From NCBI RefSeq assembly GCF_003352185.1, contig NZ_CP029608.1, positions 5,932,501 through 5,996,500 on the forward strand: a stretch of DNA of 64,000 nt, written 5' to 3'. Source of the DNA: Pseudomonas kribbensis (GTDB lineage: Bacteria; Pseudomonadota; Gammaproteobacteria; Pseudomonadales; Pseudomonadaceae). Under the pieces are notes generated by a model. It was not told the origin of the DNA, did not search any database, and was given only the letters and a program-made list of their open reading frames with translations. Within the stretch, counting starts at the first letter, position 1. Each line of letters starts with the position of its first letter. Position numbers and translations under genes: made by a program. Below, in pieces: positions 17,493-26,910 of the stretch.

Positions 17493-18884
17493 ATGAATCT
17501 GCCCCTGATTCTCAACTTGCTGGTGTTCCTCGCCCTGCTCTTCGGTCTGGCACAAACCCGCCACACCTCGTGGAGCCTGGCGAAAAAAGTCCTGCTCGCC
17601 CTGGTGCTGGGCGTGGCGTTCGGCGTCGCACTGCACACGATCTACGGTGCCGGCAACCCGGTGCTGAAAGCCTCGATCGGCTGGTTCGATCTGGTGGGCA
17701 ACGGTTACGTGCAGCTGCTGCAGATGATCGTGATCCCGCTGGTGTTCGCCTCGATCCTCAGCGCCGTGGCCCGTCTGCACAACGCGTCGTCGCTGGGCAA
17801 GATCAGCTTCCTGACCATCGGCACCCTGCTGTTCACCACCGCCATTGCGGCGCTGATCGGCATCGGCCTGACCAACCTGTTCGGCCTGACCGCCGAAGGT
17901 CTGGTCGCCGGCACGCAGGAAATGGCCCGTCTGCAAACCATTCAGACCGACTACGCCGGCAAGGTCGCCGACCTGAATGTGCCGCAACTGCTGCTGTCGT
18001 TCATCCCCCAGAACCCGTTCGCCGACCTGGCGCGGGCCAAGCCGACCTCGATCATCAGCGTGGTGATCTTCGCCGCGTTCATGGGGGTTGCCGCACTGCA
18101 ACTGCTCAAGGATGACGCCGAGAAAGGTCAGAAAGTGATCAACGCCATCGACACCCTGCAAGCCTGGGTGATGCGTCTGGTGCGTCTGGTGATGAAGCTG
18201 ACCCCGTACGGCGTGCTGGCGCTGATGACCAAAGTGGTGGCCGGTTCCAACCTGCAGGACATCATCAAGCTCGGCAGTTTCGTGGTGGTGTCGTACGTCG
18301 GTCTGGGCCTGATGTTCGTGGTGCACGGCCTGCTGGTCTCCGCGGCCGGGATCAACCCGCTGCGTTTCTTCCGCAAGATCTGGCCGGTGCTGACCTTCGC
18401 CTTCACCAGCCGCTCCAGCGCCGCGAGCATTCCGCTGAGCATCGAAGCGCAGACCCGTCGTCTGGGCATTCCGCAATCGGTGGCAAGCTTCGCCGCGTCC
18501 TTCGGCGCGACCATCGGCCAGAACGGCTGCGCCGGCCTGTACCCGGCGATGCTGGCGGTGATGGTTGCACCAACGGTCGGCATCAACCCGCTGGATCCGC
18601 TATGGATCGCGACGCTGGTGGCGATTGTGACCTTGAGTTCGGCCGGTGTGGCGGGCGTAGGTGGCGGCGCGACCTTCGCGGCACTGATCGTGCTGCCGGC
18701 CATGGGCTTGCCGGTTTCGCTGGTGGCGTTGCTGATTTCGGTCGAGCCGCTGATCGACATGGGTCGTACGGCGCTGAACGTGAGCGGTTCGATCACCGCT
18801 GGCGCGATTACCAGCCAGGTGATGCAGCAGACCGACAAGGCCCTGCTGGATGCCGATGAGCATGCGGAGCTTGCTCAGGCTTGA
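17493..18884 (+). CDS. tcyP: L-cystine/dicarboxylate-type sodium symporter (TcyP/YdjN family)
   Basis: The 463-residue membrane protein belongs to the DAACS (glutamate transporter-like) family. It carries the family hairpin [15 protein letters not shown] near residue 307, then [21 protein letters not shown]. The long N-terminal helix pair and overall length fit the TcyP/YdjN cystine importers rather than GltP or DctA. Cystine is the expected substrate, but substrate calls within DAACS from sequence alone are moderately secure. A good TGGAG ribosome site precedes ATG 17493. A REP-type palindrome follows the stop. Confidence 0.85.
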   Translation: MNLPLILNLLVFLALLFGLAQTRHTSWSLAKKVLLALVLGVAFGVALHTIYGAGNPVLKASIGWFDLVGNGYVQLLQMIVIPLVFASILSAVARLHNASSLGKISFLTIGTLLFTTAIAALIGIGLTNLFGLTAEGLVAGTQEMARLQTIQTDYAGKVADLNVPQLLLSFIPQNPFADLARAKPTSIISVVIFAAFMGVAALQLLKDDAEKGQKVINAIDTLQAWVMRLVRLVMKLTPYGVLALMTKVVAGSNLQDIIKLGSFVVVSYVGLGLMFVVHGLLVSAAGINPLRFFRKIWPVLTFAFTSRSSAASIPLSIEAQTRRLGIPQSVASFAASFGATIGQNGCAGLYPAMLAVMVAPTVGINPLDPLWIATLVAIVTLSSAGVAGVGGGATFAALIVLPAMGLPVSLVALLISVEPLIDMGRTALNVSGSITAGAITSQVMQQTDKALLDADEHAELAQA

Positions 18885-18892
18885 TTGAAGCT

Positions 18893-18920
18893 GTGGCGAG
18901 GGAGCGTGCTCCCTCGCCAC
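18893..18920. repeat. REP-type perfect palindrome between tcyP and folA
   Basis: A 13-bp perfect inverted repeat (18893-18905 with 18908-18920) reads GTGGCGAGGGAGC outwards. This is a very common extragenic palindrome in P. fluorescens relatives. It lies between convergent genes, eight bases after the tcyP stop and five before the folA stop, and may act as a transcript end for both. It lacks a T-tract. Confidence 0.8.
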
Positions 18921-18924
18921 GGAT

Positions 18925-19437
18925 TCAGGCTTTTTCCCAGACTTCGAAGTGGTAAGCCGGTTTGTCGCCCTCAGCCGGATTCGGCACATTCGACACCAGT
19001 TTCCACTGGTTCAGATCGAACTCCGGAAACCACGCATCGCCTTCCGGGCTCAGCGCAACACGGGTCAGATACAAGCGATCCGCCTGCGCCAGCCCTTGCG
19101 CATACAGTTGCGCCCCGCCAATCAGCATCAACTCGTCGACGCCCTGCTCTTTCGCCCATTCTTCGGCGCGAACCACGGCGGCTTCCAGCGACGGGTAGAC
19201 TTCCGCCCCTTCCAGCACCAGATCCTGCTGACGGCTGACTACGATGTTCAAACGGCCCGGCAATGGACGACCCAGCGAATCCCAGGTCTTGCGACCCATG
19301 ATGATCGGCTTGCCGAGCGTCGTGGCCTTGAAGTATTTGAAGTCCCCCGGCAGGTGCCAGGGCATGCTGTTGTCGACGCCGATCACGCGGTTTTCACCGA
19401 GGGCTGCGATCAGGCTGAGGGGGAGTGATTTAGTCAT
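18925..19437 (-). CDS. folA: Dihydrofolate reductase
   Basis: The 170-residue protein starts at MTKSLPLSLIAALGENRVIG. Longer upstream starts are not needed for the fold. Family motifs are PWHLPGDFKYFK with the active-site acidic residue, GRKTWDSLGRPLPGR for cofactor contact, and LMLIGGAQLYAQ. It reduces dihydrofolate with NADPH and keeps the tetrahydrofolate pool used by ThyA, which is also in this window at 31890-32861. It is the target of trimethoprim-type inhibitors. Confidence 0.97.
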   Translation of the reverse strand: MTKSLPLSLIAALGENRVIGVDNSMPWHLPGDFKYFKATTLGKPIIMGRKTWDSLGRPLPGRLNIVVSRQQDLVLEGAEVYPSLEAAVVRAEEWAKEQGVDELMLIGGAQLYAQGLAQADRLYLTRVALSPEGDAWFPEFDLNQWKLVSNVPNPAEGDKPAYHFEVWEKA

Positions 19438-19522
19438 GCCGGCGAGGATACCAGAGCCGCGCTTACCCCGATAAGCGCCACAGCGGTTATGCTCACGGCT
19501 CAATCAAGCATCGGGATGCCGC

Positions 19523-20896
19523 GTGACTGAACTGACTCCACTGCAAAACCTCTGGCTCACCGAAACCGTGCGCCTGCGCGAAGAACACGCAGGCCCGCTG
19601 GACGATCAGGAAGCCAATCGCCTGGCCCGCGCGGCCGGCGGCGATCTGCCGGGACGCATTCAACGCCGTGCCCTGTGGCTGGCCGAGCGCGATGGTCTGA
19701 CCTCGGCGCTCAAGCACTGGCTGCAAGGCGCGCGTCTGGCGCTGGTGCTGCTGACGATCTTCGCGGTACTGAGCGGCGCAGGTCTGGCCTTCGCCGCGTT
19801 GGGCCAGACGCCGGTCAATGTGTTCTGGGCCCTGGGCAGTCTGCTCGGGCTGAATCTGATTTTGCTGTTGAGCTGGGCGTTGGGGCTGATCTTCGCTGGT
19901 GAACACGGCGCTACTCTTGGCCGTTTGTGGCTGTGGCTCAGTGAAAAATTCGCCCGCGACGCCAAGGCTGGGCAACTGGCGCCGGCCCTGCTGTTGATGC
20001 TGCAACGAAAGAAACTCAATCGCTGGGCGCTCGGTACGCTGGTCAATGGCCTGTGGTTGCTGGCGATGTTCAGCGCGCTGGTTTTGCTGCTGACGCTGAT
20101 GGCGACCCGACGCTACGGCTTCGTCTGGGAAACCACGATTCTCAGCGCCGACACCTTCATCAACATGACCCAGGCCCTCGGCGCATTGCCGGCGCTGCTG
20201 GGTTTCAACGTACCGACCGTGGACATGATCCGCGCCAGCGGCGACATCGCGCTGAACATCGAAAGCGCCCGCCAGGCCTGGGCGACCTGGCTGGTCGGCG
20301 TATTGGTGGTGTACGGCGTGCTGCCGCGTCTGCTGCTGGCGCTGTTTTGCTTCTGGCGCTGGAACAGCGGCAAGGCTGCGTTGCGTCTGGACCTGAACCT
20401 GCCCGGCTACGCTCAACTGCGCGAACGCCTGATGCCGACCAGCGAACGCCTCGGCATCACCGACCCCGAGCCTGCGCAATTGCACCGCGTCGAAAGCACG
20501 GTCGGCGAACTCGCCAGCGATGGCGCGTTGCTGGTGGCGATCGAACTCGACGATCAACACCCGTGGCCACCTACGCTGCCGAAAAACGTCAGCAACGCCG
20601 GCATCCTCGACAGCCGGGAATCGCGCAACAAACTGCTCGAACAGCTCAGCCGTTTCCCGCCGGCGCGTCTCGCGATTGCCTGCGACCCACGGCGCTCGCC
20701 GGATCGCGGCAGCCTGGCACTGATCGCCGAACTGGCGCGCAATGCCGCCGCGACCCGGGTCTGGCTGTTGCAGGCGCCGCAAGGACAGGCGCTGGACGCC
20801 GAACGCCTCGGTGACTGGCACGTGGCGCTGCAACAGCTGGAGCTGCCGTTCGCCGATTGCGCCCCGTTGAACTGGCTGGAGCACGGACATGACTGA
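19523..20896 (+). CDS. DUF2868 membrane protein, partner of a DUF3482 GTPase
   Basis: The 457-residue protein starts with GTG at 19523 (MTELTPLQNLWLTETVRLRE). Four hydrophobic segments are visible: around LALVLLTIFAVLSGAGLAF, VFWALGSLLGLNLILLLSWA, LWLLAMFSALVLLLTLMA and WLVGVLVVYGVLPRLLLAL. A soluble C-terminal part of about 150 residues follows. The family is DUF2868, and I know no function for it. It overlaps the next gene by eight bases, so the two products very likely act together at the membrane. The soluble part contains VAIELDDQHPWPPTLP and is not assignable to a known enzyme. Confidence 0.82.
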   Translation: MTELTPLQNLWLTETVRLREEHAGPLDDQEANRLARAAGGDLPGRIQRRALWLAERDGLTSALKHWLQGARLALVLLTIFAVLSGAGLAFAALGQTPVNVFWALGSLLGLNLILLLSWALGLIFAGEHGATLGRLWLWLSEKFARDAKAGQLAPALLLMLQRKKLNRWALGTLVNGLWLLAMFSALVLLLTLMATRRYGFVWETTILSADTFINMTQALGALPALLGFNVPTVDMIRASGDIALNIESARQAWATWLVGVLVVYGVLPRLLLALFCFWRWNSGKAALRLDLNLPGYAQLRERLMPTSERLGITDPEPAQLHRVESTVGELASDGALLVAIELDDQHPWPPTLPKNVSNAGILDSRESRNKLLEQLSRFPPARLAIACDPRRSPDRGSLALIAELARNAAATRVWLLQAPQGQALDAERLGDWHVALQQLELPFADCAPLNWLEHGHD

Positions 20897-22265
20897 TGCC
20901 TGGAAAGCGCCGCTGAAACTGGCGGTGGTCGGCCACACCAACGTCGGCAAGACGTCGCTGTTGCGCACCCTGACCCGCGACGTCGGCTTCGGCGAAGTGT
21001 CCCATCGGCCGAGCACCACGCGGCATGTCGAAGGCGCGCGGCTGTCGGTGGATGGCGAGCCGTTGCTCGACCTCTACGACACACCGGGCCTGGAAGACGC
21101 CATCGCCCTGCTGGATTTTCTCGAGCGTCTGGAACGCCCCGGCGAACGCCTCGACGGCCCGGCGCGGCTGGCACGGTTTCTCGACGGCAGCGAAGCACGC
21201 CAGCGTTTCGAACAGGAAGCCAAGGTGCTGCGGCAACTGCTCGACTCCGATGCCGGCCTGTATGTGATCGATGCCCGGGAACCGGTGCTGGCCAAGTACC
21301 GCGATGAACTGGAAGTGCTGGCCAGTTGCGGCAAACCTTTGCTGCCGGTACTGAATTTCGTCAGCAGCGCCAACCACCGCGAGCCGGACTGGCGTGAAGC
21401 ACTGGCGCGTCTCGGCCTGCATGCGCTGGTGCGTTTCGACAGCGTCGCCCCACCCGAAGATGGCGAGCGGCGGCTGTATGAAAGCCTCGCACTGTTGCTG
21501 GAAAACGCCCGCCCTCAGCTCGAACGGCTGATCGCCGATCAACAAGCCCAACGCCTCGCCCGCGAGCAAAGCGCCGCACGCCTTATCGCCGAATTGCTGA
21601 TCGACTGCGCCGCATGCCGACGCAGTGTGGCGAGCAACGCCGAACAGGAACAACAGGCCATCAGTGAACTGCGCAAAGCCGTGCGCCAACGCGAGCAGAA
21701 ATGCGTCGAAGCGCTGCTCAAGCTCTACGCTTTCCGCCCGCAAGACGCCGCCGCCAGCGATCTGCCGTTGCTCGACGGGCGTTGGGGCGACGACCTGTTC
21801 AACCCGGAAACCCTCAAGCAACTCGGCGTGCGGGTTGGCGGCGGAATTGCGGCCGGTGCAGCCGCCGGTGCGGGGGTGGATTTGCTGGTGGGCGGCATCA
21901 CCCTCGGCGCCGCCGCCCTGGCCGGTGCAATTGCCGGCGGCGCCCTGCAAACCGCCCGCAGTTATGGCAATCGTCTGCTGGGCAAGATCAAAGGGCAGCG
22001 AGAACTGACGGTCGATGACAGCGTGTTGCGCCTGTTGGCTCTGCGTCAGCGACAACTGCTGCAGGCGCTGAATGCCCGGGGTCATGCGGCACTGGACAGC
22101 ATTCAGGTGGCAACGCCGCAGGACAAGACCTGGCGCGAAGGCAAGTTGCCCGAGGCTTTGGGCAAGGCCCGGGCGCATCCGCAATGGTCTTCGCTCAATC
22201 CGCATCCGAAGCTGAATCAGGCTGAGCGGCAGGAGCAGATTGAGTCGTTGGCTGGAGATTTGTAG
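20889..22265 (+). CDS. DUF3482 GTPase with a C-terminal glycine-rich membrane segment
   Basis: The 458-residue protein has an Era/TrmE-like GTPase domain at the N-terminus. The P-loop is GHTNVGKTSLL (residues 15-25), and the Walker B/G3 motif is DTPGLED. The G4 NKxD motif is not clear; LPVLNFVSS occupies that place. The middle is helical. Around residues 315-355 there is a long Gly/Ala-rich hydrophobic stretch (GGGIAAGAAAGAGVDLL, then GAAALAGAIAGGAL), like membrane-inserting regions of colicin-type or dynamin-like proteins. With the membrane protein encoded just upstream it forms a pair of unknown role, perhaps envelope remodelling or stress protection. Confidence 0.82.
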   Translation: MTDAWKAPLKLAVVGHTNVGKTSLLRTLTRDVGFGEVSHRPSTTRHVEGARLSVDGEPLLDLYDTPGLEDAIALLDFLERLERPGERLDGPARLARFLDGSEARQRFEQEAKVLRQLLDSDAGLYVIDAREPVLAKYRDELEVLASCGKPLLPVLNFVSSANHREPDWREALARLGLHALVRFDSVAPPEDGERRLYESLALLLENARPQLERLIADQQAQRLAREQSAARLIAELLIDCAACRRSVASNAEQEQQAISELRKAVRQREQKCVEALLKLYAFRPQDAAASDLPLLDGRWGDDLFNPETLKQLGVRVGGGIAAGAAAGAGVDLLVGGITLGAAALAGAIAGGALQTARSYGNRLLGKIKGQRELTVDDSVLRLLALRQRQLLQALNARGHAALDSIQVATPQDKTWREGKLPEALGKARAHPQWSSLNPHPKLNQAERQEQIESLAGDL

Positions 22266-22274
22266 CAGCTGACC

Positions 22275-22832
22275 TCAGGCCGCCAGAACCCGCGCCGCTT
22301 TGTCTTTCAGCACGCCCAGATCCATCACCGGCACCGCCATCTCCTTCGCCAGTTCATCCCACTGGCGCATCCGCAGACTGACGGCACACAGCGGATCCTG
22401 TTCGAAAGCAACGGCTTCAGCCTCAGTCATCACCCCGCCCTGATATTCCAGGGTGCGGCGGCTGGCCTCGCTCAAGCGTTCGTAATAACCCGGCTCCCTG
22501 AGCGTCAGATAGCGCTTGGCCTGGACGTGATATTCCACCAGCCGCGCCAGGCGCTCGCTGAATCCGGCCTCACGCAAATAGTCGGCACCGAGGCGCTCGT
22601 GACTGACCACGCCGTAACCGCCCATGTTCTCCGCGCCTTCGGCACACAAGTGGCCGATGTCGTGGAAGAACGCAGCGAGCACCACTTCATCGTCGAAGCC
22701 TTCGGCGATGGCCAGTTGCGCCGCCTGGGACATGTGCTCGATCTGCGACACCGGTTCGCCGATGTAGTCGCTGGCGCCGAACCGTTCATAGAGGCCGAAC
22801 ACCCGGTCAATGACTTGCTCGTGATTCAACAT
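22275..22832 (-). CDS. PhnZ-like HD-domain diiron oxygenase of phosphonate catabolism
   Basis: The 185-residue protein starts at ATG 22832. A TTG one codon earlier is an unlikely start. It has the HD fold with metal ligands H33, H57-D58 (FFHDIGH), H78, H102 and D159 (RQWDE). It also keeps Y23 and E26 in SDYIGEP, equivalent to the Tyr24/Glu27 pair that closes the PhnZ active site as I recall it. PhnZ splits the C-P bond of 1-hydroxy-2-aminoethylphosphonate, using oxygen at a mixed-valent diiron centre, to give glycine and phosphate. The ATG overlaps the stop of the FAD oxidase gene (TGATG), so translation is coupled. The hydroxylase PhnY that normally supplies its substrate is not in the window. 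Confidence 0.85.
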   Translation of the reverse strand: MLNHEQVIDRVFGLYERFGASDYIGEPVSQIEHMSQAAQLAIAEGFDDEVVLAAFFHDIGHLCAEGAENMGGYGVVSHERLGADYLREAGFSERLARLVEYHVQAKRYLTLREPGYYERLSEASRRTLEYQGGVMTEAEAVAFEQDPLCAVSLRMRQWDELAKEMAVPVMDLGVLKDKAARVLAA

Positions 22833-23965
22833 CAACGCTCTCCAAAAAGCTGTGCAACATTGCGCTCGGCCATGGCCGGGCCGACGCTCATGCCGACGCC
22901 GCTGTGCATCAGCGCCACGCTCAGCCCCGGCGCCGGACGCAGGAAGGAAAACGGTCCCGGCCCCCGGGAACCATAGACACCCTGCCAGCGCTCGACCACT
23001 TGCACCTTGCAGCCAAGGGTCTGTTCGGCCAGTTCGAGCATCCAGTTGTCGACCTGCTCGGCGTTGAACGGTGACGGATCGCTGCCGTAATGGTGCGAGT
23101 CGCCGATGATCAGTTCGCCATAAGGGGTCGGGCTGATCAGCAGGTGAATGCCGTTTTCCTGCAGGTGCGGTTGCTCGCGCAGGATCTGCGCCTGTACCGC
23201 CGCCGCTTCCGGCAAATCGGCGAAGGCGCCGTAATGCACGCAGCTGAGGCCGGTGAGCAGAGCGTGTTGCAGGTTCAGGTCGATCTGCGGCCGGGCGCGG
23301 AGCATTTGCAGGCGGCAGATCTGCGGGTCGAGGGCAGCAATCGGCTCGGCCAGCAGGGTCTGATAATCGTGGCCGGAGCAGACGATGATCTGCTCGGCGG
23401 TGAAGATCCCGGCGGTGCTGTGCAGGTTCCCCGGTTCGACATCGCGTACCAGCGTCGAGAAGTGAAACTCGACGCCGAGTTCGCGGCGCAGGTATTCGAT
23501 CAGCGCCGGAATCGCTTCCCGGGAATACAGCTGTTGATCGTCCATGCCGTGCAGTGCGGCGCGGTGATGGCTGAACTGGCCGCCATACAGATCACGCAAC
23601 GCGGCACCGCGCAGCAGTTCGACGCGGTAGCCGTGCTCCACGGCGCGCCCGGCGCAGAAGGCTTCGAGCAAGTGCTCTTCGGCCTCGGTGCGAGCGAACA
23701 AGTACGAACCGTTGCGCTTGAGTTGCAGACCGGCGAGCTGCGCCCACTGACCCCAGATTTCGCGGCTGGCCTTGGCCAGTTCGAGCATCGGGCCCGGTGT
23801 CTGGCCGGTGACCAGTGCCTGGCCGAAGTTGCGTACCGAGGCGCCAATAGGCGTGGCAGTGCGCTCGAAAACCGCGACCTTGAGACCGCGCCGGGCGGCG
23901 GCATAGGCGTGGGACAGGCCCAGAATGCCGGCGCCGACGATCAGCAAGTCTTTGTGTTGTGTCAT
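22832..23965 (-). CDS. FAD-dependent amine oxidase associated with phosphonate degradation
   Basis: The 377-residue protein starts at MTQHKDLLIVGAG. An in-frame upstream extension runs through a REP element and is not credible. The dinucleotide-binding motif is VGAGILGLSHAYAAARRG, followed by a DAO-type fold with LAKASREIWGQW and a C-terminal HSGVGMSVGPAMAERN. This matches the TIGR03364 family, which recurs in phosphonate operons. Members were recently reported to oxidise N-methylated 2-aminoethylphosphonates to phosphonoacetaldehyde; I recall the names PbfC and PbfD but cannot say which applies. It sits between the transporter genes and the PhnZ-like gene on one strand. Confidence 0.8.
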   Translation of the reverse strand: MTQHKDLLIVGAGILGLSHAYAAARRGLKVAVFERTATPIGASVRNFGQALVTGQTPGPMLELAKASREIWGQWAQLAGLQLKRNGSYLFARTEAEEHLLEAFCAGRAVEHGYRVELLRGAALRDLYGGQFSHHRAALHGMDDQQLYSREAIPALIEYLRRELGVEFHFSTLVRDVEPGNLHSTAGIFTAEQIIVCSGHDYQTLLAEPIAALDPQICRLQMLRARPQIDLNLQHALLTGLSCVHYGAFADLPEAAAVQAQILREQPHLQENGIHLLISPTPYGELIIGDSHHYGSDPSPFNAEQVDNWMLELAEQTLGCKVQVVERWQGVYGSRGPGPFSFLRPAPGLSVALMHSGVGMSVGPAMAERNVAQLFGER

Positions 23966-23990
23966 TGAGAAGTGCTCTGAATGAGAGGCC

Positions 23991-24092
23991 ACTTTCGCGA
24001 GCAGGCTCGCTCCCACAGGGGATTTTTGGCGCACACAAAATTTGCGTTCACTGAAGATCCAATGTGGGAGCGAGCCGGCTCGCGATGGGCCC
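23991..24092. repeat. REP pair (REPIN-like) inside the phosphonate gene cluster
   Basis: Left copy around 23994-24015 includes CGCGAGCAGGCTCGCTCCCA. The right copy around 24063-24084 includes TGTGGGAGCGAGCCGGCTCG. The copies face each other with about 45 bases between. They separate the binding-protein gene from the FAD oxidase gene and could reduce read-through between them. Confidence 0.82.
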
Positions 24093-24111
24093 CTGTCAGT
24101 CGATGAAGATC

Positions 24112-25137
24112 TTACTTGGCGACCACTTTCTCGGACTTGCCGTCATAGCGCTTGCGCCATTCGGTCAGGATCTCGTCGCGGTTCTTCGAAGCCCAGGCAA
24201 AGTCGTTCTTGATCAGGCGCTGTTCATAGTCGGCCGGCAGTTCGGTCTGCGGCTTGGCGATGCCCGGCTGAGCGAGGACGGCGAAGTTTTCCTTGTACAG
24301 ATCCATCGCCGGGGCGCTGGCGGAGAAGTCGGCCAGTTTTTTCGCGGCTTCTTCATGCGGCGTGCCTTTGATCACGGCAGTCGCTTCGATCTCCCAGCCC
24401 AGGCCTTCCTTCGGCAGGATGATGTCCAGTGGCGCGCCCTGACGCTTCAGCTGAACGGCCGGGTACTCAAAGGAAATCCCGATCGGGAATTCGCCAGCGG
24501 CCGCCAGTTTGCAAGGCTTGGAACCGGAGTGAACGTACTGGCCGATGTTCTGGTGCAGACCGTCCATGTAGGCCCAGCCCTGTTTCTCGCCGAAGGTTTG
24601 CAGCCAGGCGCTGACGTCGAGGAAACCGGTGCCGGACGAGGCCGGGTTCGGCATCACGATCTTGCCTTTGTACTCAGGCTTGGTCAGGTCCTGCCAGCTC
24701 ACCGGCTTGGTCAGGCCCTGCTTCTCGGCCTCGACGGTGTTGAAGCAGATGGTCGCGGCCCAGACGTCCATGCCGACCCAGGCTGGCGGGTTGGCGGCGT
24801 CGCGGTAGTTCGCTCCGATCTTGCCCAGGTCCTTCGGCGCATAGCTTTGCAGCATGCCTTGCTGGTCGAGAATCGCCAGGCTCGAAGCGGCCAGGCCCCA
24901 TACCGCGTCAGCCTGCGGGCGATCCTTTTCGGCCAACAGTTTGGCGGTGATGATCCCGGTGGAGTCACGCACCCACTTGATCTCGACATCCGGGTTGGCC
25001 TTTTCGAACGCAGCCTTGTAGGCAGTCAGTTGCTCGGCTTCGAGGGCGGTGTACACCGTCAACTCGGTTTTTGCCGCGAAGGCATTCAGGCTGAAAGTAG
25101 CGAGCACAGCAGCGGCCAGGGCCATAGGCTTGAACAT
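24112..25137 (-). CDS. 2-aminoethylphosphonate-type ABC transporter, periplasmic binding protein
   Basis: The 341-residue precursor has a signal peptide (MFKPMALAAAVLATFSLNAFA). The mature protein is an extracellular solute-binding protein of the Fe3+/AEP class, with stretches TVYTALEAEQLTAYKAAFEK, VWGLAASSLAILDQQG and MPNPASSGTGFLDVSAWL. The same-strand order ATPase-permease-binding protein with a PhnZ-like enzyme and an FAD oxidase downstream points to 2-aminoethylphosphonate or an N-alkyl relative as ligand. Iron is the main alternative for the fold but does not fit the neighbours. It lies 48 bases after the permease gene. Confidence 0.85.
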   Translation of the reverse strand: MFKPMALAAAVLATFSLNAFAAKTELTVYTALEAEQLTAYKAAFEKANPDVEIKWVRDSTGIITAKLLAEKDRPQADAVWGLAASSLAILDQQGMLQSYAPKDLGKIGANYRDAANPPAWVGMDVWAATICFNTVEAEKQGLTKPVSWQDLTKPEYKGKIVMPNPASSGTGFLDVSAWLQTFGEKQGWAYMDGLHQNIGQYVHSGSKPCKLAAAGEFPIGISFEYPAVQLKRQGAPLDIILPKEGLGWEIEATAVIKGTPHEEAAKKLADFSASAPAMDLYKENFAVLAQPGIAKPQTELPADYEQRLIKNDFAWASKNRDEILTEWRKRYDGKSEKVVAK

Positions 25138-25185
25138 GATCGTTTTCCTGTCTTTTGAGTTGAGGGGGAGTTGAACGGGATGGAA

Positions 25186-26910
25186 TCAGTGGCCCGGCGC
25201 CGTTTGCCGCCAGGCCTGGGAACGGCGCAGCAAGCCGCGCGAAGCCCACGCCAGCAGCAAGGAAACGCCCGCCGAGGTGAACAGAATCAGGGTCGACATC
25301 GCCGCCGCGCCGCCGACGTTGCCGGCGTCATCCATGTTCAGCACCGCCACCGCCGCGAGGATGGTGTCGGGGCTGTAGAGGAAGATCGCGGCGGACACGG
25401 TGGTCATCGCCGAGACGAACAGGTAGCGCACGATGTCCAGCAGCGCCGGCAGGCAGATCGGCACGGTGACCTTCAGGTAATGCCGGTATAGCGGTGCTTT
25501 CAGCGACAGCGCAGCGGCTTCGAATTCGGCGTCGAGTTGGCGCAACGCTGTGGTGGCGGTCATCTGCGCAGTGGTCAGATAGTGAGCAATGGTGCAGACG
25601 ATCAGCAGGGTCATGGTCCCGTACAGCACGTGCAGCGGGTTGCCGGTGAGGTTGAAGAAGAAGACATAACCCAGACCCAGCACCAGCCCCGGCACCGCCA
25701 TCGGTACGAAACTGAGCATGCGCAGTGTCAGATTGAGGCCGCGCTGGCTGCGGGTCTTTTCCATCAGGTAGGCGCCGGTGAAGATCAGCACGCTGCCGAT
25801 CAACGCCGTGCCCAGGGCCATCTTCAGACTGTTGCCGTAGGCCAGCCAGCCACCCCCGGCGGTTTCGTTGAACTGGTAATGATTGAGCGACAGCGACAGG
25901 TTATATGGCCAGAACTTCACCAGCGACGAGAACACCGCCATGCCGAACACCAGCAGCAACGCCGCGCTGATCAGCAGGACGATGGCCAGATAACAGGCGT
26001 CGCGCTTCTTCGACGGCGCCGGTTTGAACACCTGGGCGCGGCCGCTCATGGAGTCGCCGTGACGACGACGCAGCCAGGCATCGACGCCGAAGCTGAACAG
26101 CGCCGGCAGCAGCAGAACCATGCCGATCAACGCACCGCGACCGAATTGCTGCTGGCCGACCACCGCTTTGTAGGCTTCCAGCGCCAGCACTTGGTAGTCG
26201 CCACCGACTACCACTGGCACGCCGAAATCGGTGATGGTCAGGGTGAACACCAGACAGAACGCAGCGAACACAGCCTGGCGAGTTGCCGGCCAGGTGATGC
26301 TGCGGAAGGCTTTCGCAGGACTGGCGCCCATGCTCGACGCGGCGTCGAACAGTCGTGCATCCGCCAGCGACAAGGCTGACAGCAAAATCATCAAGGCGTG
26401 TGGGAAGGTGTAGATCACCTCACCCAGAACAATCCCCCAGAAACCATAGATGTTGTCCGACAGCAGCCCGCGCAACATGCCCTGATTGCCGAACAGATAG
26501 ACCAGCGCAATCCCCGGCAGCATCGATGGCGCCATCAGTGGCAGCAGGGAAATCCCGCGCCAGATGCCTTTTGCCGGAATCAAGGTGCGCTGCAAGGCGT
26601 AGGCAAACAGGTAGGCCAGCGGTACGACGATGGCCGCGACGCTGAGGGAAACTTTCAGGCTGTTACCGAGCAACCAGTGGAAATTGTCGCTGGTCACCAG
26701 CTCCTTCGCCGCCAGCCAGCCACCGCCCTGCCCGGCTTCGCTGCTGAAGCCGCGCCAGAAGATCGCCAGCAATGGCAACAGCACCGCCACACCGAGCAGC
26801 ACCAGCAGCAGGAGTTTGCCGCCGAGGACGAAGATCCGGTCGCCGACCTCGGCCCCGGACACCTGCCGCGCCTGCTTTTGCGGTAGCGGCAGTGCGAGGT
26901 TGCTGTTCAT
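25186..26910 (-). CDS. 2-aminoethylphosphonate-type ABC transporter, fused two-domain permease
   Basis: The 574-residue protein carries two ABC-permease domains in one chain, with about twelve membrane segments. EAA-like cytoplasmic loops occur around DAASSMGASPAKAFRSITWP in the first half and FEAAALSLKAPLYRHYLKVT in the second. This fused form (PhnU2-type) is usual for this transporter group. Its ATG overlaps the stop of the ATPase gene (TGATG), so both should be made in balance. It should form the channel for phosphonate entry in the inner membrane. Confidence 0.87.
   Translation of the reverse strand: MNSNLALPLPQKQARQVSGAEVGDRIFVLGGKLLLLVLLGVAVLLPLLAIFWRGFSSEAGQGGGWLAAKELVTSDNFHWLLGNSLKVSLSVAAIVVPLAYLFAYALQRTLIPAKGIWRGISLLPLMAPSMLPGIALVYLFGNQGMLRGLLSDNIYGFWGIVLGEVIYTFPHALMILLSALSLADARLFDAASSMGASPAKAFRSITWPATRQAVFAAFCLVFTLTITDFGVPVVVGGDYQVLALEAYKAVVGQQQFGRGALIGMVLLLPALFSFGVDAWLRRRHGDSMSGRAQVFKPAPSKKRDACYLAIVLLISAALLLVFGMAVFSSLVKFWPYNLSLSLNHYQFNETAGGGWLAYGNSLKMALGTALIGSVLIFTGAYLMEKTRSQRGLNLTLRMLSFVPMAVPGLVLGLGYVFFFNLTGNPLHVLYGTMTLLIVCTIAHYLTTAQMTATTALRQLDAEFEAAALSLKAPLYRHYLKVTVPICLPALLDIVRYLFVSAMTTVSAAIFLYSPDTILAAVAVLNMDDAGNVGGAAAMSTLILFTSAGVSLLLAWASRGLLRRSQAWRQTAPGH

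Noticed and set aside
23966..24034. Extended FAD oxidase start at 24034
   Set aside because: The extension is translated REP sequence; the cofactor motif begins right after MTQHKDL.
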